From NCBI GenBank assembly GCA_902494465.1, contig CABUTH010000034.1, positions 1 through 14,476 of the forward strand: DNA of 14,476 nt, in the 5' to 3' direction. A model generated the notes under the pieces. That model saw nothing but the letters and a program-made list of their open reading frames with translations, did not search any database and was not told where the DNA came from. Origin of the DNA: an uncultured Collinsella sp. Lineage in GTDB: Bacteria > Actinomycetota > Coriobacteriia > Coriobacteriales > Coriobacteriaceae. Shown one piece after another: positions 1 to 8,227 of this stretch; position 1 is the stretch's first letter, and every line of letters begins with the position of its first letter. The translations under genes were made by a program, and so were the position numbers.

Positions 1-510
1 GTCGACCAGGCGCTGGCGCTCGGCAGAGACCTCGCCGATGCAGAACATACGGCTCGAGTCGCTAAAGTAGCCGTCCAAGATCGTGGAGCAGTCAACGTTG
101 ATGATGTCGCCCTCGTGCAGCACGTCCGCATCGCAGGGGATACCGTGACAGACCACGTCGTTGATCGAGGTGCACACGCTCTTGGGGTAGCCCTCGTAGT
201 TGAGGTCGGCCGGCGTGCCACCATGCTCGACGGTGTAGTCGTAGATCATCTGGTCGATCTGGTTGGTGGTCATGCCCGCGGCGATGTGCTCGCCTACGTA
301 GTCGAGCACGCCCACGTTGATGGCAGCGGAGCGCTTGATGCCCTCGATATCGGCGGGTGTCTTGTAGAGCGTGCGGGGCAGAACCTCCCAGCCCTCTTCC
401 CACAAGCGCTCGAGGCGCTCATCAAAGGCGCTATGGCATTTCTTGTATTTCTTGCCGCTGCCGCACCAGCAAGCGTCGTTGCGGCCGGGCACGGGTCCTT
501 TGTCATACAT
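1..510 (-). CDS. map: Type I methionine aminopeptidase with N-terminal SEC-C motif (partial, C-terminus outside window)
   Basis: This enzyme removes the initiator methionine from new proteins in the cytoplasm. Seen: the first 170 residues are present and run off the left edge. Residues 9-26 form a SEC-C zinc motif (RNDACWCGSGKKYKKCH, with C14, C16, C25 and H26). The peptidase fold follows, with the family signature SINDVVCHGIP (H122, substrate-side histidine) and the first two metal ligands D140 (INVDCS) and D151 (GYFSDSSRMF). The remaining metal ligands lie outside the window. The start is the ATG at 510-508, preceded by AAAGGAAG about 7 bases upstream. An overlapping 70-residue frame on the same strand has no family features and is a shadow. 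SEC-C motifs at the N-terminus of Map are common in Gram-positive bacteria and are thought to help ribosome or metal binding. The gene lies downstream of, and co-directional with, the radical SAM gene. Confidence is high. Confidence 0.97.
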   Translation of the reverse strand, partial: MYDKGPVPGRNDACWCGSGKKYKKCHSAFDERLERLWEEGWEVLPRTLYKTPADIEGIKRSAAINVGVLDYVGEHIAAGMTTNQIDQMIYDYTVEHGGTPADLNYEGYPKSVCTSINDVVCHGIPCDADVLHEGDIINVDCSTILDGYFSDSSRMFCIGEVSAERQRLVD

Positions 511-535
511 GGCTAACTTCCTTTCATTCGCAGCT

Positions 536-564
536 AGTATAGCCCACCCACGCGTCCATAAAAG
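536..564 (-). promoter_or_regulatory. Possible promoter of map
   Basis: On the minus strand a TATACT hexamer (541-536) lies about 25 bases before the map start codon and matches the -10 consensus at five of six positions. The -35 region at about 17 bp spacing (CTTTTA) is poor, so activator help or chance is possible. The edge of the 563-629 inverted repeat reaches into this -35 region. Confidence 0.35.
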
Positions 565-629
565 TTGCGGTGATATAGTTCCGATTTAAGCGGTTTAACA
601 GCACAAATAGGAACTATATCACCGCAACT
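563..629. repeat. Perfect 20-bp inverted repeat with 27-nt loop
   Basis: The left arm (563-582) reads AGTTGCGGTGATATAGTTCC and the right arm (610-629) is its exact reverse complement. The 27-nt loop (583-609) is AT-rich. It lies between the radical SAM stop and the map promoter. On the minus strand the stem is followed by CTTTTA, so it may end radical SAM transcription. However, the loop is far longer than in a normal intrinsic terminator and the U-tract is short. A dispersed palindromic repeat or small non-autonomous element is an equally good reading. Confidence 0.8.
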
Positions 630-670
630 GATGGGGCGGGATGGCGGGCACTAGCTGCTGCGTGGTTTTG

Positions 671-1447
671 TTAGTAGCTCACCTGGCAGGGGATGCCGAG
701 GGCTTGGACGCGCGCGGCAATGGCGTCGAGCACCTCGGGCGCTGCTTTGGCAAGGCCGGCGACCGGTGTCTCGCGCGCCACCGTGTAGATGGTCGCTTCT
801 TGCGGGCGAATGCGCTCAAGCGCCGCGAGCCAGGGGGCAACGTACTCCTCGCCGGTGTTGTCGATGGGCTTGCCCCGGTACTCACCGCTCAAAAACATCG
901 TCTGGATAATAACGTGACCGTTAAAGCTTGCGAACGTCTCGATCTGGTGCTTGACGTCGTAGGGGCCAACGGGCTGGTCGAGCAGCTGGATAAACGCCGG
1001 GTCGACGGTATCGAGCTTAAGAATGCTGTCGTCGACCATCATGAGCGCGTCGTACACCTCGGGGCGGTCGGCGCGCGTGCCGTTGGAGAGCACGGCGATC
1101 TTGGAGTTTGGGGCAAGCTCGTCGCGCAGCGCGACGGCGCCGGCAATGGCCTGCGGAAACTCCGGTGCGGCGGTGGGCTCGCCGTTGCCTGCGAAGGTGA
1201 TCACATCGGGGAGCTCGCCCTCGGCTGCCATCTCGCGCAGCTTTGCCTCGAGTGCATCGAGCACCACGGCAGCCGTGTTATACGGCTCGTGGCAGGGGCG
1301 CTCGGCGTTGAGGCCGTTTTCGCAGTAAATGCAGTCGAACGTGCAGATTTTGCCGCTGGCCGGCATCATGTTGACGCCGAGCGAGAGACCAAGGCGACGG
1401 CTGCGAACGGGTCCAAAGATGGGGCTGGCATTCAAAAATGTAGACAT
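671..1447 (-). CDS. Radical SAM protein (COG0731-like)
   Basis: A 258-residue iron-sulfur enzyme predicted to cleave S-adenosylmethionine to start a radical reaction; its substrate is unknown. Seen: the N-terminus has FGPVRSRRLGLSLGVNMMP, the pattern typical of the COG0731 group. The cluster motif C35-x3-C39-x2-C42 (CTFDCIYC) follows, and FAGNGEPT is the usual glycine-rich SAM-binding segment. The start at 1447 is chosen because GAGGAG at 1462-1457 is then 9 bases upstream; the in-frame ATG at 1453 is only 3 bases away. The frame stays open for about 590 bases further upstream, but that part overlaps the divergent hydrolase and has no domain. COG0731 includes archaeal TYW1-like wyosine enzymes, but bacterial members are mostly uncharacterised, so no tRNA role is claimed. 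Shared direction suggests possible read-through into map. Confidence 0.9.
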   Translation of the reverse strand: MSTFLNASPIFGPVRSRRLGLSLGVNMMPASGKICTFDCIYCENGLNAERPCHEPYNTAAVVLDALEAKLREMAAEGELPDVITFAGNGEPTAAPEFPQAIAGAVALRDELAPNSKIAVLSNGTRADRPEVYDALMMVDDSILKLDTVDPAFIQLLDQPVGPYDVKHQIETFASFNGHVIIQTMFLSGEYRGKPIDNTGEEYVAPWLAALERIRPQEATIYTVARETPVAGLAKAAPEVLDAIAARVQALGIPCQVSY

Positions 1448-1583
1448 AGGCATATGCTCCTCAAGACTATTGCGCCTAAGCATAGCATCGGCTCCAAAGC
1501 GAGGTGCGGGCTCTTGCTTTACAAGTTTCGTTTTTTCACGTCGCTCATGATGCCGTGCCATGAAAAGCCTCGGGTCGGGTACA

Positions 1584-1597
1584 GTTAATCTGTTAAC
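1584..1597. promoter_or_regulatory. Short palindrome in the divergent radical SAM/hydrolase intergenic region
   Basis: GTTAATCTGTTAAC is a 5-bp inverted repeat around TCTG, 76 bp before the hydrolase start in the 219-bp region between divergent genes. It has the shape of a small operator, but nothing else in the sequence identifies a regulator. Confidence 0.2.
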
Positions 1598-1672
1598 AAG
1601 GCGTAAAGCAATGCGGGTCCATCCAACCGTGCTGACGTGCAACTGGATGAGCATTGATGATGGGGGCACAAC

Positions 1673-2470
1673 ATGGATTTTACGGTCGAGAATGCGGGCA
1701 CCACGATTGCCTGTCGCGAATATGCCGACCCGGATGTGTCGCCTGATGCTCCTGCCTTGGTGTGCGTGCACGGCGCTTGTGTCGACGGCACATTTTTCGA
1801 CGGCATCGCTTGTGAGCTCAGTCGCAACTACCGCGTAATTGCCTACGACCGCCGCGGCTGTGGTGGCAGCAGCGATGCGGCAGACGGCAGCTATGATCTT
1901 GCCGCTCAGGCCGCCGATCTGCAAGCCGTGATCGAACACGTTGGCGCTCCGACAAATGTGCTTGCGCACAGCGCCGGTACGTTGGTGGCGCTGGAGCTTC
2001 TTCGTACCGAACCCCATCTCGTCGCCCGTGCGATTCTGCATGAGCCGGCTGTATCGGCCGAAGGCATCGGCATGGGCGCAGCTCCGGTTTTGCTCGATAT
2101 GATTGCGGCTGGAAAGGTTTCAAGGGCGCTCCGGCTTTTCTTGGGAGCCCTCGGCGACTTGGACCCCGAGGCTCCTGGAACGACCGAAGCGGAAGCCAAG
2201 CATGCCCTGCGCAACGGCCGCAGTTTCATGGCAAACGAATACGGGATTACTATGACCTGCGTTCCCGATTGGGATAGCGTTCGCGCGTCAAAAACGGTGG
2301 CCGCCGTGCTCCTGGGCGAGCTCTCGATTGGCACGCCCCGCGAGGCTGGCACGCGAGCGGCTGCCGAATATCTCGATTGCCCTCTCGTGACGATCCCGGG
2401 CGCGCATAACGGTCTGCGCGATCGCCCGGCAGCGGCTGCCCGGGCTGTCCGTGGCATCCTGGGGCTCTAA
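1673..2470 (+). CDS. Alpha/beta hydrolase
   Basis: A 265-residue single-domain soluble hydrolase, the usual length for the family. Seen: the oxyanion-hole segment is CVHGACVDG (residues 31-39), the strand-loop YDRRGCGGSS lies at 59-67, and the nucleophile elbow is AHSAGT with Ser100. The catalytic histidine is most likely H245 in IPGAHNGLRDRP. The acid residue is not certain; a glutamate in the LLGELSIG segment is one candidate. There is no signal peptide, so it should act in the cytoplasm. The start ATG follows a GGGGG stretch 6 bases upstream. The gene is divergent from the radical SAM gene and separated by 211 bp from the signalling gene downstream, so it is probably a single transcription unit. 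The substrate (ester, lactone, peptide or haloalkane) cannot be read from the sequence. Confidence 0.9.
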   Translation: MDFTVENAGTTIACREYADPDVSPDAPALVCVHGACVDGTFFDGIACELSRNYRVIAYDRRGCGGSSDAADGSYDLAAQAADLQAVIEHVGAPTNVLAHSAGTLVALELLRTEPHLVARAILHEPAVSAEGIGMGAAPVLLDMIAAGKVSRALRLFLGALGDLDPEAPGTTEAEAKHALRNGRSFMANEYGITMTCVPDWDSVRASKTVAAVLLGELSIGTPREAGTRAAAEYLDCPLVTIPGAHNGLRDRPAAAARAVRGILGL

Positions 2471-2614
2471 CACCCGCAATGGCCAAAGCAGGCTTCACCC
2501 GCAAACGTTTCGGCCGTGTTAACAAATGTGCTCAAAACCTCACGTCTGCGACTTCAATCGCGCCGCCTGCCAACTCATAAAAATGTAACAGCATTCACGT
2601 ACTTACCTGCATCG

Positions 2615-2632
2615 ACAAGGTGTTACCCTTGT
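2615..2632. promoter_or_regulatory. Possible operator upstream of the GGDEF/REC/HD-GYP gene
   Basis: ACAAGG and CCTTGT form a 6-bp inverted repeat around a 6-bp spacer, ending 49 bp before the start codon. No convincing -35/-10 pair is visible nearby. The rest of the 2471-2681 gap holds only a direct repeat of CACCCGCAA (2471-2479 and 2496-2504) and no clear terminator for the hydrolase. Confidence 0.22.
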
Positions 2633-2681
2633 AGCATTTGGAACCCACCGCTACCATGCGAAACTATCGAAAGGGCCCCAT

Positions 2682-4562
2682 ATGCTCAATAATCACGAGG
2701 TCAATCTAACCGACGAGGAGGCTGCCGCTGAGGTCGCCCGTGTCGCGAAGACCTACCCCGTGGTGCGTTTGCTGTCGGCCGATCAGATTAAGAGCGAGCC
2801 TAACTGCTTGCTCGCCGGCGATCGCTGCCCTTGTCTGCGTCAGTCGAGTCTTGAGGCTTTGGCAGACTCCGATGAGGTGTCGGAGCAACTGCTCAATGAT
2901 GGCACTGAGTATCGCGCCCGTCTACGCCCTCTGAAGGTCGAGGGCGAGCCTCACGTCTTGCTGATGGTGCGTCCGATTGATGAGCAAGAGGCCGCGGAAG
3001 AGGACCTTGTCTACACCGACGTGCTGACGAGCGTGCGCAATCGCCGATATTACGAGGAAAAGCTTCGTAGCGCCCGCATGAAGGCCGGCGTGGCGGTGAT
3101 CGACCTTGATGATTTTAGGGTCTTCAACGATACGTGTGGTCGTCATGCCGGCGACCTTGCACTCGGTGCTGTGGCGACAGCCATACGCAGCGGAATTCGT
3201 TCGACTGACGAGCTTGTGCGCTATGGCTGCGACAAGTTTGTGGTCGTCATGCCCAATATTCCCTCCGATGACTTCACCCGTCGCCTGCATCAGGTGTCCG
3301 ATGCCGTTCGTTCCACGATTGTTCCGGGCCATGAGTACGTGAGCTTGACGGCATGTGTTGGTGGCGTTCGCATTCATGGCGAGACGGTCGATGAGGGCGT
3401 TGGCCGTGCTGTCCAATTATTGAGCCGCGCTAAGGCAAAATCCGGTACGGTCGTGACCGATGCCGATTCCATCGAGGCCTTCCAAAGCGAAAAGCCTTTG
3501 GTGCTTATTGTCGATGACTCCGAGATGAACCGAGCCATTCTCAGCGAGATGCTCAAGGACGAGTATTGCATCCTCGAGGCCGACAACGGTCGTACAGCGC
3601 TCGACATGGTCGACCGCTATGGCGATGAGTTGTCGCTCGTGATGCTGGACATTGTCATGCCGGGCATAAGCGGCTTTGAGGTGCTAGCCGATCTGTCGCG
3701 CCGATCGGGCATCGACAATCTGCCTGTCATCATGATTTCGAGCGAAGATTCCGATGATATGGTTCTGCGCGCGTACGAGCTGGGCGCCTCGGACTATATC
3801 AACCGCCCGTTTGACTCCCGTATCGTGCGCCGCCGCGTGAGCAACACCATCCGCCTGTACGCCAAACAGCGCCGCCTGACGAGCCTGCTGTCCCAGCAGT
3901 ACAACGAGCGCGTCAAGAACAGTCGCATGCTCATCGACATCATGGCCGGCGTCATGGAACTTCGAAACGGCGAGAGCGGCAGGCACGTTACGAACATCGA
4001 GAAGCTGACCGAGCTGCTGCTTGGCTGTCTGGTCCAGCGTAGCGGCACGGTCTCCCTCGACAATGAGGAACGCTCTACGATCGCCCTGGCTTCGGCGCTG
4101 CACGATATCGGCAAGATGTCGATTGACGATGCGATTCTCAACAAGCCCGGACGCCTTACGTCCGAGGAGTTCGAGATTATGAAGACGCATACCACGATCG
4201 GCGCCGACATGCTGCTTGAGCTGGGTAGCCATCACGCCGGCAATGCGCTTATGGAATATGCGTACCAGATTGCGCGTTGGCATCACGAGCGCTGGGACGG
4301 CAAGGGTTATCCCGATGGCCTTAAGGGCGACGAAATTCCCATTGCCGCGCAGGTGGTTTCGGTGGCTGACGTGTACGATGCGCTGACGAGCGTGCGCGTG
4401 TACAAGGACGCTATCCCGCACAAGGAGGCAATCCAGATGATCCTGGACGGTAAGTGCGGCACCTTTAACCCGCTGCTGCTCGATTGCCTGCTCGAGGTGC
4501 AAGACCAAATTGCCGAGACGTTGGCACGCCCCGCCGACGTCGTCGCGTTTCCCACGATTTAG
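2682..4562 (+). CDS. Degenerate GGDEF - receiver - HD-GYP signalling protein (predicted c-di-GMP phosphodiesterase)
   Basis: A 626-residue cytoplasmic protein with no membrane segment. Seen, in order: an N-terminal region (1-105) with a cysteine cluster C42, C49, C51; a GGDEF-like domain (about 108-265); a receiver domain (about 273-392); and an HD-GYP domain (about 415-605). The GGDEF signature is R180-YGCDKF, with the second Gly changed to Cys and the catalytic Glu changed to Lys, so cyclase activity is unlikely. The receiver keeps D278/D279, the phospho-acceptor D323 and S353, but the near-invariant Lys of the KP motif is Arg375. The HD-GYP domain looks intact: H435, H474-D475, H503, H534-H535, W538-DGKGYP and D563. 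Family knowledge: HD-GYP domains hydrolyse c-di-GMP to pGpG or GMP. AAAGGG lies upstream of the ATG. The HPt gene follows after 24 bp. Confidence 0.93.
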   Translation: MLNNHEVNLTDEEAAAEVARVAKTYPVVRLLSADQIKSEPNCLLAGDRCPCLRQSSLEALADSDEVSEQLLNDGTEYRARLRPLKVEGEPHVLLMVRPIDEQEAAEEDLVYTDVLTSVRNRRYYEEKLRSARMKAGVAVIDLDDFRVFNDTCGRHAGDLALGAVATAIRSGIRSTDELVRYGCDKFVVVMPNIPSDDFTRRLHQVSDAVRSTIVPGHEYVSLTACVGGVRIHGETVDEGVGRAVQLLSRAKAKSGTVVTDADSIEAFQSEKPLVLIVDDSEMNRAILSEMLKDEYCILEADNGRTALDMVDRYGDELSLVMLDIVMPGISGFEVLADLSRRSGIDNLPVIMISSEDSDDMVLRAYELGASDYINRPFDSRIVRRRVSNTIRLYAKQRRLTSLLSQQYNERVKNSRMLIDIMAGVMELRNGESGRHVTNIEKLTELLLGCLVQRSGTVSLDNEERSTIALASALHDIGKMSIDDAILNKPGRLTSEEFEIMKTHTTIGADMLLELGSHHAGNALMEYAYQIARWHHERWDGKGYPDGLKGDEIPIAAQVVSVADVYDALTSVRVYKDAIPHKEAIQMILDGKCGTFNPLLLDCLLEVQDQIAETLARPADVVAFPTI

Positions 4563-4586
4563 TTTGACCAAAGGAGTTTTTAATCC

Positions 4587-4943
4587 ATGATTTCCATGCG
4601 TGAGGCGTATAAGAAGATCGGCGCTAATTATGACGATGCGTGCGCTCGGCTGATGGGCGAGGAAATGCTTGCCCGCTTTGCCCTCAAGTTTTTGGATGAC
4701 GAGAGCATGGATAAGCTGGAGGCCGCCATGGCGGCAGGAGACGCCAAGAGTGCGTTTATGGCAGCGCACACGCTCAAGGGCGTGAGCCAGAACCTGGGAT
4801 TCGATAATCTGTACGAGCCGGCGGTCGTGGTAACCGAAGCGCTGCGCGGCGCCGATACTGTTGACGGCGCTCGCGAGGGAATGCACGCGCTGCAGCAGCA
4901 ATATGCGGCCACGATGTCGGCCCTGCGCGAAGCGGCTGAATAA
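4587..4943 (+). CDS. HPt-domain phosphotransfer protein
   Basis: A 118-residue stand-alone histidine phosphotransfer protein. Seen: the classical motif AAHTLKGVSQNLGF with phospho-accepting H61, flanked by predicted alpha-helices as expected for the four-helix bundle, and no other domain. The ATG at 4587 follows AAGGAG (4571-4576) with about 10 bases spacing; a second in-frame ATG (Met4) is possible. It starts 24 bp after the receiver/HD-GYP gene, so the two are very probably co-transcribed, and its natural partner is that receiver (D323). No histidine kinase is in the window, so the phosphate donor must come from elsewhere or lie outside. It ends before a strong terminator. Confidence 0.93.
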   Translation: MISMREAYKKIGANYDDACARLMGEEMLARFALKFLDDESMDKLEAAMAAGDAKSAFMAAHTLKGVSQNLGFDNLYEPAVVVTEALRGADTVDGAREGMHALQQQYAATMSALREAAE

Positions 4944-4970
4944 GCGCTTGCGAGCCTAGGGCTACGTGCC

Positions 4971-5017
4971 CCGGCCACATATAGGTAAAAGGGCGCCCCG
5001 TCGGACCATGTGGCCGG
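4971..5017. repeat. 10-bp inverted repeat competing with the terminator
   Basis: CCGGCCACAT (4971-4980) and ATGTGGCCGG (5008-5017) are exact reverse complements. The second arm lies wholly inside the loop of the terminator hairpin at 4987-5031 and directly abuts its right arm, so both stems are unlikely to form together. On the plus strand this alternative stem could fold first. Confidence 0.6.
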
Positions 5018-5031
5018 CGGGGCGCCCTTTT
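4987..5031. terminator. Bidirectional intrinsic terminator between HPt and C26 peptidase genes
   Basis: A perfect 14-bp stem (AAAAGGGCGCCCCG at 4987-5000 with its reverse complement at 5018-5031) encloses a 17-nt loop. It is GC-rich with A/T tracts on both ends, so it can terminate the plus-strand signalling operon and the minus-strand transporter operon. Confidence 0.93.
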
Positions 5032-5050
5032 GTGTTGTGCTGTCCGTGAA

Positions 5051-5860
5051 CTAACGGGCCTGCTTGACCTTTGCCGCTGCCTCGACAAACGACTTCCACA
5101 GGTTAAAGTCGGTCTCGAGCGTCTTCCACGTGTACTCGGGATGCCATTGCACGCCTAGACAGAATGGTTGGCCTTCGACCTCGATGCACTCGGGAACGCC
5201 GTCGGTTGCCTTGGCGACCAAACGCGTGCTCTTACCCAGACGATCGACGCAGCAGTGGTGTGCGGAGTTGGTTTGGATCAGCCTGTGTCCGCCAACCGCG
5301 CGGTCGAGCAGCGAGCCCGGCACGACCTCGACGGGATGCACGGGGTCGTTGAGCACGTGGGTATGGCGCCACTGCGTGCGGCCCTCGCGAGCGCCCAGGC
5401 TCGGCATGTCCATGCACAGGGTGCCGCCAGTGGCGACATTGAGCAACTGCGTGCCGCGGCAGGTGGTAAAGAGCGGCTTTTTGGCGCGGAGTACCTCGTC
5501 GACCAGCTTAAACTCAAAACTATCGCGGATCTCGCAGCAGAGGGTGGGGTCGTAGGGTCGATCATCGCCCCAACGTTTGGGATTGACATCGGGGCCGCCA
5601 GGAATGGCGATGCCGTCGGCGATATCGACGTAATGACGGATAACATCGACGTCTTCGGTAATAGACATCTGCAGCGGCAGGCCGCCGGCGGCAAGAATGG
5701 CATCGACAAAGACACTTGCGATTTCCTCGTTGGGGGAGAGCGTTTCGCTCAAATAGGGCTTCGCTTCTTCCCAGCGCGGCGCGACGAGGATGAGCGGGCG
5801 GTCGGCGGGATCGACGTCGACGTGCGGGGTGTATGACGATGAAGTGCGAGTTCCGATCAT
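5051..5860 (-). CDS. C26 family gamma-glutamyl hydrolase / class-I glutamine amidotransferase-like protein
   Basis: A 269-residue hydrolase of the PuuD-like gamma-glutamyl-gamma-aminobutyrate hydrolase group. Seen: IPGGPDVNP (86-94), the nucleophile segment FTTCRGTQLLNV with C134, the GG-containing strand after it, NSAHH (198-202), and the catalytic His-Glu pair in VQWHPEY (H240, E242). The first 20 residues before RPLILVAPRW have no domain; they look like a short N-terminal extension, but no better start codon is visible. The ribosome site before ATG 5860 is weak. Family members cleave gamma-glutamyl amide bonds, for example of gamma-glutamyl-GABA. It is the last gene of the ABC operon, 52 bp after the ATPase, and ends 20 bp before the terminator. 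This placement suggests that it processes the imported compound; the exact substrate is not known. Confidence 0.9.
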   Translation of the reverse strand: MIGTRTSSSYTPHVDVDPADRPLILVAPRWEEAKPYLSETLSPNEEIASVFVDAILAAGGLPLQMSITEDVDVIRHYVDIADGIAIPGGPDVNPKRWGDDRPYDPTLCCEIRDSFEFKLVDEVLRAKKPLFTTCRGTQLLNVATGGTLCMDMPSLGAREGRTQWRHTHVLNDPVHPVEVVPGSLLDRAVGGHRLIQTNSAHHCCVDRLGKSTRLVAKATDGVPECIEVEGQPFCLGVQWHPEYTWKTLETDFNLWKSFVEAAAKVKQAR

Positions 5861-5912
5861 AGGTGTTGCTTTCGAGTTTGGATGGTCATGGCGAGCAGAT
5901 ATGGCAATTGGG

Positions 5913-6677
<765 letters not shown>

Positions 6678-6713
6678 GGTGCTCGGCTCCTTATGACTCG
6701 AAATGGTAAAGCG

Positions 6714-7547
6714 TTAGCGGATGATGGTCGCGCCGGTTTTGTGCGAAACGTAGACAGCGGCCTTGTTGATCGCGACGTTGATGAGGATGTAGATGACCGC
6801 GATGACCAGGTAGACCGACACGAGGGCGTCGTAGTTGGTAATGAGTACGCGGGCGTTTTGCATGAGGTCGGGGTAGCTCACCACGTAGGCGACAGTGGTG
6901 TCTTTGACTACGACCACAAGCTGCGAAATCAACGACGGAATGATAAACCGAATCGCCTGGGGCAATACGATTTTAAAGGTGATTTTGGCCTTGGAGAGAC
7001 CGAGCGCCTGGGCTGCCTCGACCTGACCGCGCGGCACGGCGTTGACGCCGGCACGGAAGATCTCGGCAAGTACGCCGGCTGCAGCGAGCGCGACGGGAAG
7101 CGTGAGCATCCAAAACGACGGCAGCGCGATCTTGTACTGGGGCAGCACCAAAAAGAAGAAGTAGATGAGCAGCAGGCTCGGCACACCGCGGAAGAAGTCG
7201 GTGAGCACGCGGCAGACCAGCTGCAGCGGCTTAATGTCGCTGGTGCGGCCGAGCATGAGGGCCAGACCCAGTACCAGCGCGATGGCGCCGGCGGTGAGTG
7301 CGACCTTTACCGTGCCCTCAAAGCCGGCAAGCAGGAACTTCCAGGTGGTGAGGTGCGTAAAGAAGTACCAGTAATGGACCGAAAGCTGACCGGTCACATA
7401 AAAGCGCTGCAGCACGAGGACAACGAGCGCGGCGACGGCAACAAGCGAGATGGCGGTGCCAACGCGAATCTTGGCGCGCATCTTGGGGCCAGGGGCCTCG
7501 TAGAGCGCATCGCGCATGGTGAGCGCGGGAGAGGAATGCTTGCTCAT
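6714..7547 (-). CDS. Polar amino-acid ABC transporter permease (second)
   Basis: A 277-residue integral membrane subunit of the HisM/GlnP family. Seen: a hydrophilic N-terminus of about 28 residues, a first hydrophobic segment (about 31-46), and the family's core helices. These include GTVKVALTAGAIALVLGLAL, FFRGVPSLLLIYFFF and the EAA loop near VPRGQVEAAQALGLSKAKITFKIVLPQA, which contacts the ATPase. It is longer than its partner permease because of the extra N-terminal segment and a loop after it. Its ATG overlaps the stop of the preceding permease gene by 4 bases (ATGA), which indicates translational coupling. The two permeases are expected to form a heterodimer. Confidence 0.95.
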   Translation of the reverse strand: MSKHSSPALTMRDALYEAPGPKMRAKIRVGTAISLVAVAALVVLVLQRFYVTGQLSVHYWYFFTHLTTWKFLLAGFEGTVKVALTAGAIALVLGLALMLGRTSDIKPLQLVCRVLTDFFRGVPSLLLIYFFFLVLPQYKIALPSFWMLTLPVALAAAGVLAEIFRAGVNAVPRGQVEAAQALGLSKAKITFKIVLPQAIRFIIPSLISQLVVVVKDTTVAYVVSYPDLMQNARVLITNYDALVSVYLVIAVIYILINVAINKAAVYVSHKTGATIIR

Positions 7548-8203
7548 CGGAGGATCCTCACCTTCTTATCGATGTAGTTGCCAATGTGGCTCACCACAAA
7601 GGCCGTGCCCAGGTAGCCGAGCGCCGAGATAAAGAACGCAGCGACGCCGCCAAGCGAGCGCGTGTTGATGTAGCTCACCACGCCGGTGAGCTCTTGCGGT
7701 TTAAGCGGCACCTGACTGCCGAGCGCGGTGGTGAGCATGACGGCGATAAAGAGGTTGGTCATGGGCAGCACGCTCGAACGCAGCGCCTGCGGGATCACGA
7801 TCTTGGCGAGGATACGGCTGAAGCTCATGCCCAGCGAGCGGGCGGCTTCCACCTGGCCGACACCGACGGTGTTGATGCCGCTCATAAAGTTCTCGGAGCC
7901 AAAGGCAGAACCCAAGAGCACTGTGGCGACGATGACGCAGGTGCGGTAGGGCAGGACGACCTTGAGCGGCGGCAGCGCGTAGACGACGATGATGAGCAGC
8001 GCGATGCCGGGGATGTTACGGAAGACCTGGACATACAGGTCGCCAAAGACGCGCAGCGGCTTGAGCGGCGACACGCGCATCACGGTGACGGCGACGGCCA
8101 GCACCATGGCGATGGCAAACGACTCAAGCGTCATGCCCCAGGTTGCTAGCAGCGCGTCGATATAGTTCTGGCCATAGAGCGACCAGAGCTCGGAGAGACT
8201 CAT
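7544..8203 (-). CDS. Polar amino-acid ABC transporter permease (first)
   Basis: A 219-residue membrane subunit, a typical length for the HisM/GlnP permease family. Seen: hydrophobic helices around 24-42, the family segment VQVFRNIPGIALLIIVVYALP, and an EAA loop (GVGQVEAARSLGMSFSRILAKIVIPQA). The last part contains two more hydrophobic stretches. A good site, GGGAGG, lies about 5 bases before the ATG at 8203. The stop codon overlaps the start of the next permease. The gene follows the binding-protein gene after 138 bp that hold a stable hairpin, which suggests lower expression than the binding protein. Confidence 0.95.
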   Translation of the reverse strand: MSLSELWSLYGQNYIDALLATWGMTLESFAIAMVLAVAVTVMRVSPLKPLRVFGDLYVQVFRNIPGIALLIIVVYALPPLKVVLPYRTCVIVATVLLGSAFGSENFMSGINTVGVGQVEAARSLGMSFSRILAKIVIPQALRSSVLPMTNLFIAVMLTTALGSQVPLKPQELTGVVSYINTRSLGGVAAFFISALGYLGTAFVVSHIGNYIDKKVRILR

Positions 8204-8227
8204 GCGGACCTCCCGCCGGTAAGGAAA

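Noticed and set aside
641..1588. 315-residue plus-strand ORF opposite the radical SAM gene
   Set aside because: Antisense shadow in a GC-rich gene; no domain and poor composition compared with the minus-strand protein.
1584..1597. TAATCTGTTAAC near the hydrolase as an extra copy of the array motif
   Set aside because: It matches the core of the array motif only with an inserted base, and has no partner arm or 40-bp spacing; probably chance.
1448..2041. N-terminal extension of the radical SAM frame to 456 residues
   Set aside because: The extension lies antisense to the alpha/beta hydrolase, contains no domain, and a good ribosome site precedes the start at 1447.
2471..2681. c-di-GMP riboswitch upstream of the HD-GYP gene
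   Set aside because: The conserved GEMM-type core and tetraloop-receptor pattern could not be found; only a short inverted repeat is present.
3684..4901. 405-residue minus-strand ORF opposite the HD-GYP and HPt genes
   Set aside because: Runs antisense through two well-supported genes and shows no recognisable domain.
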